From positions 1 to 64,000 of the forward strand of contig DATMLM010000060.1 of the NCBI GenBank assembly GCA_035570055.1: 64,000 nt of DNA. Reading direction: 5' to 3'. The position numbers were made by a program, and so were the translations under genes. The notes under the pieces are model-generated. The model saw nothing but the letters and a program-made list of their open reading frames with translations. It was not told where the DNA came from and searched no databases. This DNA is from DASRDS01 sp035570055. GTDB lineage: Bacteria; Gemmatimonadota; Gemmatimonadetes; Gemmatimonadales; Gemmatimonadaceae. Positions 57,754 to 64,000 of this stretch are shown in pieces; position 1 is the stretch's first letter, and each line of letters begins with the position of its first letter.

Positions 57754-58695
57754 ATGTCAATCATACCCGTTTACCTATGGAGTTATCCGGCGCACCTCCG
57801 GTACGGCACCAATGCCGGTGAGCCGTTGAGGGTGCTCGGCAACCTTCTCAAGAACGTCCAGGCCAGCCTCGCTGCCTGGCGGAGCAATGGTCACGTTGAT
57901 ACCACGAAGGCCTTCGAGGCTATCGTGGCGGTTCCCGAGTACACGTTTGTGGAACAGCGCATGGTGATCGAGCGCGACGCCATGACGTCGCAGGACAAGG
58001 ATCTCCTCGTCGCCGGTCTGAGAAATCTGAGCAAGCAATACCCGAAGGTTCTGATCTTCGCGGGATCGATCTTCTGGCGCGAGGCACTCGACACCGACGA
58101 AGCGCTGGCCCGCTATCACGCGAACCTCATCGCCGCGGAGCTCAATCTGGTGAAGTTCGACAAGACGCCGCCGACCGATCGGGCCACGACTCTGCGTCTG
58201 TACGGGATGCAGAACACCAGCGGCACGAAGACGCCCGCGCTGCAGGCTCTCGTCAGCACGAAAGCCGCGCCGGTCACCTGTCGCGCGTACAACACCGTCT
58301 ACGCGTTCCTCAACGGCCAGCTCGCGTTCGCGCCGTACAACAAGGAGTGCGACTTCTTCGAGACCGGCGGGCGCAGCCCAACGGAGATCGCGTACGTGCC
58401 TGGCAGCTCAGGCGGCATCCGCGAGGTCGGAGGATTCACGTTCGGGATCGAGGTCTGCCGGGACCACTACGTGAATACGCTGGACGGCAAGAAGGCCGAC
58501 TTTCACATCGTCCTGTCCTGCGCGGTTCAAATCAAACCATCGCAGAACATCGGCAAGTACCTGATCCATGCATCCTCCAAAGCCGATTGGACCGGAGTCT
58601 GGGACGGTAGGAATCCCGTGACGCCCGGAAAAGCGCCAGCGGAAGACGACATCGGGCTCTGGTTCCTCGAGCCCCCGAATCCGATCGGGGTTTAG
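57754..58695 (+). CDS. Divergent carbon-nitrogen hydrolase (nitrilase-superfamily) protein
   Basis: A 313-residue protein starting MSIIPVYLWSYPAHLRYG. The Glu-Lys-Cys triad can be placed as AIVAVPEYTFVEQ (Glu), YVFLxxGxLxxxYxK-type AYNTVYAFLNGQLAFAPYNKECDFFE (Lys) and FTFGIEVCRDHY (Cys), followed by HIVLSCAVQIKP, as in the nitrilase alpha-beta-beta-alpha fold. Overall similarity is low and the substrate is unknown. It begins 44 nt after the formate dehydrogenase operon on the same strand. The GTG at 57721 is an alternative start. It converges on the large fusion gene, overlapping it by 4 nt. Confidence 0.68.
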   Translation: MSIIPVYLWSYPAHLRYGTNAGEPLRVLGNLLKNVQASLAAWRSNGHVDTTKAFEAIVAVPEYTFVEQRMVIERDAMTSQDKDLLVAGLRNLSKQYPKVLIFAGSIFWREALDTDEALARYHANLIAAELNLVKFDKTPPTDRATTLRLYGMQNTSGTKTPALQALVSTKAAPVTCRAYNTVYAFLNGQLAFAPYNKECDFFETGGRSPTEIAYVPGSSGGIREVGGFTFGIEVCRDHYVNTLDGKKADFHIVLSCAVQIKPSQNIGKYLIHASSKADWTGVWDGRNPVTPGKAPAEDDIGLWFLEPPNPIGV

Positions 58696-61508
58696 AGTCC
58701 GTCGGCGAGGATCCGGTCGAGCGTTTCGACGAGTCGATCGGCGTCTGATTGATCGAACGGCATCGGCGGACGGATCTTGATCACGTTGTGATACGGGCCG
58801 TCGGTGCCGAGGAGTATCCCGTCCTCGCGCATGCGATTGACGATCATCGTTGCTTCGGCCGCCGCCGGCTCCAGCGTCTCGCGGTCGCGCACGAGCTCGA
58901 CGCCGAGAAATAGCCCGGAGCCGCGCACGTCGCCCACGAGCGGGTATCGCTCGATGAATGGCCGCAAGGCACGCAGCATATGGTCGCCCACGCTCAGCGC
59001 ATGCTGCTGCAGTTGCTCATCTCGTAGGACATCGAGCACGGCCAGTCCGACGGCGCAGGACACGGTGTTGCCGCCGAACGTCGAGAAATACTCCATGCCG
59101 TTGTCGAAAGCATCGGCGATCTCGCGTGTGGTCACGACTGCGGCTAACGGGTGGCCATTGCCGAGTGGCTTGCCCATAACCACGATATCTGGGACAACGC
59201 CGTGGGACTCGAACGCCCAGAAATGCGTTCCCATGCGGCCCAGGCCCGTCTGGACCTCGTCCGCGATGCACACGCCGCCGACGCCGCGGACTGATTGATA
59301 CGCCTCGACCAGATACCCGGGCGGGAGTATGATCTGGCCACCGACACTTGGGCACGTCTCGGCCAAGAATCCCGCGATGTGCGGCCCAGCCAACTCGGCG
59401 ACATGCCGAGCGTATTTGCGCCCACACTCGGGGTCATTGCGCCGATATCGTCCGCGATAGTCGTCGGGCAGCGGAGCGATGTGTACCCAGCTCGGCGTGC
59501 CGGTCCCACCGGGTCCCAGATGCTTGTACGGGCTCAAATCGATGAGCGACGTCGTGTTCCCGTGATACGCCGCCTCGAGCACGATCATGTCGCGCCGGCC
59601 CGTGCGCGCACGGGTGAGGCGTAGCGCGAGCTCGTTTGCTTCGCTGGCCGAGTTGACGATGTAGCACACGCGGAGCGGCGCCGGCAGCGTCGAGACCAAG
59701 CGCTCGGCGTACTCGGTCAGCCGGTCGCTCAAGTAGCGCGTGTTCGTGTTGAGCAGGGCCATCTGCTCGGCCGCTGCCTGCACCACGCGGGGATGCGCGT
59801 GGCCGACGTGCGGGACGTTGTTGTAGGCGTCCAGATATCGGCGGCCGACGTCGTCGTACAGGTATTGCTTCCAGCCGCGCACGATCTTGAGCGGGTCGGC
59901 GTAGGCAATGCTCAAGTTGTGTCCCACCAGTCGCTGGCGCGCCGCCAACGTCTCGGCCTTGTCCGGCTCGTGCGCCGAGGGCGGTAGGCCGGCAAGCATA
60001 CTGGGGTCAGGGCTCAGGCTCCGCCACACATCGCGCTGGGCTGCCGTTCCCACGCCCGGGAAATCGGTGCCCATGCCGAGCAGGTCGACGATGAGTTGGA
60101 GATGAAGATGCGGCGGCCATTGGCCATTCTCTTCAATGGCGCCAAGGGTCCCGATGAGCGCTCCGCGCTCAATCGTCTGACCCACAGTCAGTCGGCGGAG
60201 CGTCTCGCGGCTGAGGTGTCCGTAGAGCGTATAGAACGGCGTGCTGTCATCCGTCTCGTGTCGCAGGATCACAACCGGACCGTAGTCCTGCGGCTGCGCA
60301 TTATCAGCCATGGCGTGGACGCGGCCGCGCAGCGGCGCGTGCACCGGTGTGCCTGGTGGCGCGAAGAGATCGATACCAAGATGAATGGTGCGGCCTTCGA
60401 AGAACGGGGCCGTGTAGATGAGGCGCGGCTCGTCCCATCGCCCGATGCCAGCGCGCACTCCGTCCATTGAAGCACCGCCGACGCTCAAGTCGAGCACCTC
60501 GCGCGACGGGAGGTCCATCACCGGCGCAAACGATTGCGTCGCGAGCCAGGAGACGATGCGCGCCGAGTTCAGACGCGGGAGTGTACGCCGGATCGCAGCC
60601 TGGCTCACACCGAGGTAGGCATTGTCGGGCCGCTCGCGTTGCTGGTGGGCGGCGACGCAGGCGGAGGTACAGAGGCGCAACACCGCAAGCGGGAAGACCG
60701 CGGCGCGCTCCGTCTCGGATAAGGGACATTGCGTCAGATACCCACGCGTCATCTGCGAGACGACCGCGGCCGGGTCCGCGCTGTCGAGCATGGCGTACGC
60801 CGCGGCGATGGCGAGATCGCCAACCGTGTAGCCGTAGACCATGTCGCCGAAGTCGACGAACCCCGTCACGCGGTCACCATCAACGAGCACGTTGAAGTCG
60901 TTGAGATCGCCATGTATCGCGCTTCGGGGCAGCTCCGCCAAGAGTGGCGCCGCCTCGCGATCGAAGCGATCCATCAGCACGTCGACGGTGGCGCCGACAT
61001 CCGGGGCGAGTAACGGCCGATACAGGGCCACGAGGGAACGACCCCGCGCGAGGTCCCAGTAGAAATCCCGGTGCAAGGCCGGATGGTCGAATCCACGGAA
61101 TGCCCTGGTGAGCGAACCGATTTCGGCACCGAGGGCTTCGAGTAAGACAGGAGAGCGGTGGCGGATGAGGCCGAGCGGGATGCCGGGCCGGTGGCTCACG
61201 GCCCAGACGAGATGACCGTCGACGGTATGGAGCGTGGAACCTTGCCGGGTCGGGATCACTCGGGGTGCGAGGTCGAGCGTCGAGCCGACGTGGGTCATGG
61301 CCCGCTGCTGCGCGTCGAGCATGGCCGGATCCTCGAGCGCATTCGCGATCTTGAGGACGAGCCGCTCGCCGGCGCTCGTCTCCAGCAGGAAGTTCTGATC
61401 GCGTTCGCTGGTCAGCGAGCGCACGGTGCCCGACATGCCGTAGAGATCGCGGGCGAGCCGTGCCGCCGCCTGGGCGTCGAATCGAGGGGCGTGCGACAAC
61501 ATGGCCAA
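58692..61508 (-). CDS. Three-domain fusion: APH-type kinase, M23 peptidase-like domain, class III aminotransferase (phospho-lyase-like)
   Basis: A 938-residue protein. Residues about 1-330 form an aminoglycoside-phosphotransferase-like kinase: catalytic loop SAIHGDLNDFNVLVDG and metal-binding VDFGDM. Residues about 370-490 are an M23/LytM-type domain with HLGIDLFAPPGTPVHAPLRGRV, YTLYGHLS and PPHLHLQL (zinc His residues). Residues about 515-935 are a class III aminotransferase with NNVPHVGHAHPRVV, VNSASEANELALRLTR, CIADEVQTGLGRMGTHFWAFE and VVMGKPLGNGHPLAAV carrying the PLP Lys. Vertebrate hydroxylysine/ethanolamine-phosphate metabolism uses a related kinase and phospho-lyase pair, so a kinase-plus-elimination activity is inferred. 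No signal peptide is present. Confidence 0.9.
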   Translation of the reverse strand: MAMLSHAPRFDAQAAARLARDLYGMSGTVRSLTSERDQNFLLETSAGERLVLKIANALEDPAMLDAQQRAMTHVGSTLDLAPRVIPTRQGSTLHTVDGHLVWAVSHRPGIPLGLIRHRSPVLLEALGAEIGSLTRAFRGFDHPALHRDFYWDLARGRSLVALYRPLLAPDVGATVDVLMDRFDREAAPLLAELPRSAIHGDLNDFNVLVDGDRVTGFVDFGDMVYGYTVGDLAIAAAYAMLDSADPAAVVSQMTRGYLTQCPLSETERAAVFPLAVLRLCTSACVAAHQQRERPDNAYLGVSQAAIRRTLPRLNSARIVSWLATQSFAPVMDLPSREVLDLSVGGASMDGVRAGIGRWDEPRLIYTAPFFEGRTIHLGIDLFAPPGTPVHAPLRGRVHAMADNAQPQDYGPVVILRHETDDSTPFYTLYGHLSRETLRRLTVGQTIERGALIGTLGAIEENGQWPPHLHLQLIVDLLGMGTDFPGVGTAAQRDVWRSLSPDPSMLAGLPPSAHEPDKAETLAARQRLVGHNLSIAYADPLKIVRGWKQYLYDDVGRRYLDAYNNVPHVGHAHPRVVQAAAEQMALLNTNTRYLSDRLTEYAERLVSTLPAPLRVCYIVNSASEANELALRLTRARTGRRDMIVLEAAYHGNTTSLIDLSPYKHLGPGGTGTPSWVHIAPLPDDYRGRYRRNDPECGRKYARHVAELAGPHIAGFLAETCPSVGGQIILPPGYLVEAYQSVRGVGGVCIADEVQTGLGRMGTHFWAFESHGVVPDIVVMGKPLGNGHPLAAVVTTREIADAFDNGMEYFSTFGGNTVSCAVGLAVLDVLRDEQLQQHALSVGDHMLRALRPFIERYPLVGDVRGSGLFLGVELVRDRETLEPAAAEATMIVNRMREDGILLGTDGPYHNVIKIRPPMPFDQSDADRLVETLDRILADGL

Positions 61509-61530
61509 AACTAAGGTGTAAATTCTATCT

Positions 61531-62241
61531 ATGAGGCGTCTAGGGCTGGTTGCGCTGGCGGGTCTCGTGGAGCTTGCGGGCTGCTACTATATCGGCCCGC
61601 AGACAAACGATCCCCCGGAGGACTCTAGCCCCCCTGCCACGACCGAGAGCCCGACCGGCGAGCTCAGTCTCATGGAGGGCTCCGTCTCCATCCGTCAGGT
61701 GGCCGGCGACACCTGGGCCATCCCGGACACGAATGTTGTCCTGGGTTCGGGCGACCGGTTGTGGGTCGACTCGGTCGGCCATCTCGAAGTCGAGTTCGGT
61801 TCAACGGCCGTGCGTCTGGCGAGCGAGACAGAGCTCCACCTCGTGCGGGTCGAGCTCAACGTGCTGCAACTGTTGTTGCCACAAGGGTCCATCGACTATC
61901 GGGTCCGCGACATCGACACCGCGAAATCACACGAAATCGATGCGCCGAACGCCGCGATCTTCGTCGAGCAGAACGGCGAGTACCGGATCGACGTATCGAG
62001 TAATGGAGACACGACCCGGCTGGTGACGTGGTCGGGCCATGCGCAGGTCGCCGCCGCGGGTCGAACGTTTCCGGTCGATTCGGGCCAGATGGTGTACATA
62101 CGAGGAGACAGCACGACCGGATATCAGATCACACCCGCTGGCCCAATGGATGCGTTCGATTTGTGGGCCCGGGACCGCAATACGCGGGAAGAGGATACCG
62201 GTCCCATGGAGGAGGAACCAACCGATGCAAACTCACCATAG
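61531..62241 (+). CDS. FecR-domain lipoprotein
   Basis: A 236-residue protein with signal MRRLGLVALAGLVELAGCYY (lipobox LAGC). Residues about 48-190 match a FecR domain: LMEGSVSIRQVAGDTWAIPDTNVVLGSGDRLWVDSVGHLEVEFGSTAVRLASETELHL, then IDAPNAAIFVEQNGEYRIDVSSNGDTTRLVTWSGHAQVAAAG. There is no cytoplasmic anti-sigma part or transmembrane helix, so it is a stand-alone periplasmic or surface FecR-fold protein rather than a sigma regulator. The C-terminal 25 residues are acidic. It is divergent from the fusion gene with only 22 nt between the starts. Confidence 0.85.
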   Translation: MRRLGLVALAGLVELAGCYYIGPQTNDPPEDSSPPATTESPTGELSLMEGSVSIRQVAGDTWAIPDTNVVLGSGDRLWVDSVGHLEVEFGSTAVRLASETELHLVRVELNVLQLLLPQGSIDYRVRDIDTAKSHEIDAPNAAIFVEQNGEYRIDVSSNGDTTRLVTWSGHAQVAAAGRTFPVDSGQMVYIRGDSTTGYQITPAGPMDAFDLWARDRNTREEDTGPMEEEPTDANSP

Positions 62242-63049
62242 CGCGCCCGAACTGGATCTCCTGACGTTGTATGGGAGTCGGGCGCCGTCGCCGTGCAACG
62301 TTCGCCCTTGGGATTTTCACCGAGATGGGGACGAGCTCGAGTTGGTCGCCGACGCAGGGCGAGCGCCAGCGCAGGGCGAAGCGGCGCTACGCGAAGTGAT
62401 CGTGTCCTGCGGCGCGGCGTTGCTCAACATGCGCATTGCGCTTCGACACTTCGGGCGCCGGGATGATGTGCAGTTGCTCCCAGACCCTCGAAACCCTGCG
62501 ATCGTGGCCCGCATTCGCGCCGGCCGGCACGCGCACGAGACGCCACGCGATCGCGAGATGTTCTATGCGATCGATCGCCGTCATACCGTTCATGGAGCAC
62601 TCGGCGGCTCGATCAGCGATCGACTGGTCGACGAGTGCCGCACCGAAGCCCAGGTGTACGGCGCATGGCTGCACCCGATCACGTCAGCGGCGGATCGGGA
62701 GGCGATCGCCGATCTGGTGTTCGAGGCGCACGTCGGAGCGGCCGATGCCGGTGACTTCCCAGCGTGCGATGATTGGCACGGCACGACGCTCAGCGAAGCC
62801 GCATCCGTGCGGCGAATGGTGAGACAGGCGCCGGTCCTGATGCTCCTCGGCACCTACGGCGATGACGCGGCTCATTGGGTCGCGGCTGGCGAGGCGTTGG
62901 AAGCGGTGCTGCTGCACGCGGCCGCGCACGAGACGTTCGCGGCGTTCGCGAATCAACCGCTGCGACTGCCGAAGCTGCGCCCCTGGGTGACCGCGGTGGC
63001 CGGCCACCGTGGATCCCCGCACGTGCTGTTCGGACTTGGGTCTCAGTGA
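62225..63049 (+). CDS. Acg-family FMN-binding nitroreductase-like protein
   Basis: A 274-residue protein starting MQTHHSAPELDLLTLYGSRAPSP. The pattern RPWDFHRDGDELELVADAGRAPAQGEAALREVIVSCGAALLNMRIALRHFG is that of Acg/nitroreductase-like proteins, which bind FMN and in Mycobacterium are linked to flavin storage in dormancy. A second half with RRHTVHGALGGSISDRLVDECRTEA and APVLMLLGTYGDDAAHWVAAGEALEAVLLHAAAHETFAAFANQPL follows the same fold. It is shorter than Acg (about 330 residues). It overlaps the FecR-domain gene by 17 nt and the next gene by 4 nt. Confidence 0.83.
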   Translation: MQTHHSAPELDLLTLYGSRAPSPCNVRPWDFHRDGDELELVADAGRAPAQGEAALREVIVSCGAALLNMRIALRHFGRRDDVQLLPDPRNPAIVARIRAGRHAHETPRDREMFYAIDRRHTVHGALGGSISDRLVDECRTEAQVYGAWLHPITSAADREAIADLVFEAHVGAADAGDFPACDDWHGTTLSEAASVRRMVRQAPVLMLLGTYGDDAAHWVAAGEALEAVLLHAAAHETFAAFANQPLRLPKLRPWVTAVAGHRGSPHVLFGLGSQ

Positions 63050-63504
63050 AGTCGCTGACCCAGCCCGAGACCCGCGCGGAGATTGTCGCGCGGGTGCACG
63101 CAGTGCGCCCCGACACCATCGCGCGATTCGGCGTCCTGACCGCACCCGAGATGATCATGCATTGCGTGATCTGTCTCGAAGCCGGTCTCGGCCTGCGACA
63201 GGTCTCACCCGCGGAGAGCTTTCTCGGGCGCACGCTCATTAAGTACATCGCACTCCATGCGCCGATGCGATGGCCGCCCGGCGTGAAGACCCGGCCGGAG
63301 ATGGATGTCCGGCGCAACGGCGATCGGCCCGGTGCGTTCGTGTCCGACGTGGCGAAGTTGGTACAGCGCGTCGAAGAGTTCGGAGTGCGAAGTGGGAGCC
63401 TGCCCTGGCCGCGCCATCCGCTCTTCGGCGCCATGAACGCGTTGGAGTGGAAACGCTGGGCATACCTGCACACGGATCATCATTTGAGACAATTCAGCGC
63501 GTAG
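63046..63504 (+). CDS. DUF1569/DinB-like four-helix protein
   Basis: A 152-residue protein, GTG start 63046 overlapping the previous stop (GTGA). It has LTAPEMIMHCVICLEAGLGL, then a helix with SPAESFLGRTLIKYIALHAPMRWPPG, and a C-terminal WKRWAYLHTDHHLRQF. The MxHC...HxxHHLRQF pattern is that of DUF1569 members of the DinB fold, where three His residues may bind a divalent metal. Function is unknown; related proteins include metal-dependent thiol transferases. Confidence 0.8.
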   Translation: MKSLTQPETRAEIVARVHAVRPDTIARFGVLTAPEMIMHCVICLEAGLGLRQVSPAESFLGRTLIKYIALHAPMRWPPGVKTRPEMDVRRNGDRPGAFVSDVAKLVQRVEEFGVRSGSLPWPRHPLFGAMNALEWKRWAYLHTDHHLRQFSA

Positions 63505-63547
63505 CGTCTCTCCCGATTGGTGGCAGGGGGATGACAGGTTGTTGGGC

Positions 63548-64000
63548 ATGAAACGACTCTCGATTTCCGCCGCCCTCTGCCTCGCCGCGACGGCCGCGGC
63601 GCAGAGCCCGAACTACCACGTCGTCAGCCGCATCGCCGTCGGTCCCGTCGGCTCTGGCTACACCGCCGACTTCATCGCACTCGATCCCGAGCATCGTCGA
63701 CTGTATGGTCTCGGCAATACCGTGATCGACATCGACAAGGATCAAGTCGTCGACTCCATCCCCGGAAAATCCGCGGGAGGCTACGCACTCGCGCCGGATC
63801 TGAATCGCGGTCTCGCGCGAAATGGGACCTGGTTCGAGATCTCGACCGGCAAAATCCTCGGGACCGTCGCCGGCAAAGGCGACGCCATGCTCTACGATCC
63901 CGCGACGCATCGCGCGTTCATGCTGCTCGATACCGTCACGGTCGTCGACATGAAGACCGGCCAGGTCGTCGGCCGCGAGCACTTCGCGAACGCCCTCGAG
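63548..64000 (+). CDS. YncE-like beta-propeller exported protein, partial (3' end beyond window)
   Basis: The ATG at 63548 begins MKRLSISAALCLAATAAAQS, a signal peptide. The frame stays open to base 64000 (151 codons). Repeated blades are seen: FIALDPEHRRLYGLGNTVIDIDKDQVVDSI, GYALAPDLNRGLARNGTWFEISTGKILGTV and MLYDPATHRAFMLLDTVTVVDMKTGQVVG. This is a YncE/YVTN-type propeller with 40-45 residue blades. It is the third such protein in this window. Function is unknown. Confidence 0.87.
   Translation, partial: MKRLSISAALCLAATAAAQSPNYHVVSRIAVGPVGSGYTADFIALDPEHRRLYGLGNTVIDIDKDQVVDSIPGKSAGGYALAPDLNRGLARNGTWFEISTGKILGTVAGKGDAMLYDPATHRAFMLLDTVTVVDMKTGQVVGREHFANALE

Noticed and set aside
1..64000. tRNA, rRNA, tmRNA, insertion sequences and prophage
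   Set aside because: No cloverleaf-like, rRNA-like or transposase sequence was recognised by eye; a dedicated scan would be needed to exclude a small RNA gene.

Overview
The window is a GC-rich (roughly two-thirds G+C) bacterial chromosome segment, densely coded on both strands, with frequent GTG/TTG starts and many 1-20 nt gene overlaps. The many TonB-dependent receptors, lipoproteins, signal peptides ending in A-Q and an RND tripartite pump point to a diderm. The overall style is consistent with Gemmatimonadota, but that is an inference; no rRNA, tRNA or marker gene fixes it. I see no transposase, prophage block or CRISPR array.

Layout. 1-6.3 kb: a partial amidase, a type-1 copper lipoprotein, then a minus-strand run with a LytS/LytTR two-component pair, a 14-TM MFS exporter, a VTT membrane protein and a TPR protein. 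6.5-13.3 kb: a DUF1330 protein and a complete RND efflux operon (adaptor, pump, outer-membrane factor) ending in a small OB-fold protein. 13.3-25.4 kb: a cobalamin import and nucleotide-loop assembly locus. cobT and cobS run forward. A minus-strand operon of eight overlapping genes (btuF, btuC, btuD, btuB, a beta-propeller lipoprotein, cbiB, cobD, cobO) starts at a cobalamin riboswitch, and cobQ-cobU leave it divergently. The propeller lipoprotein beside BtuB is a candidate analogue of Bacteroides BtuG. 25.4-32.8 kb: two FtsX-type permeases, small lipoproteins and membrane proteins, an RcnR-type metal sensor with an inverted-repeat operator, a serine hydrolase and a lone short tail-tube-like protein. 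32.8-48.1 kb: a surface and envelope region with three TonB receptors, a His/Cys-rich secreted protein, a zincin-like lipoprotein, a fasciclin protein, a YncE-phosphoesterase fusion, an ECF sigma/zinc-finger anti-sigma pair and a Wzi-like outer-membrane protein. 48.1-52.9 kb: a regulatory island with an NtrC-type regulator, FlhG-like ATPase, FliA-type sigma factor, FlgN-like protein and a sensorless histidine kinase, with no flagellar structural genes in view.

53.0-57.7 kb is the most striking part: an NAD-type formate dehydrogenase whose catalytic subunit contains an in-frame UGA at 53240-53242, read as selenocysteine. The UGA is followed by a stem-loop with a GGTCT apical loop at exactly the spacing I recall for E. 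coli fdhF. A standard gene caller would split the gene in two. The enzyme is also split and reordered: the N-terminal iron-sulfur half, including the [4Fe-4S] domain that normally begins the molybdopterin domain, is a separate gene at the 3' end of the operon, after a fused NuoE-NuoF-type diaphorase gene.

57.7-64 kb holds a nitrilase-superfamily protein, a 938-residue kinase/M23/class III aminotransferase fusion, a FecR-domain lipoprotein, an Acg-type nitroreductase, a DUF1569 protein and a partial YncE-like propeller. Every gap longer than 120 nt is covered by an entry or contains only candidate regulatory sequence.
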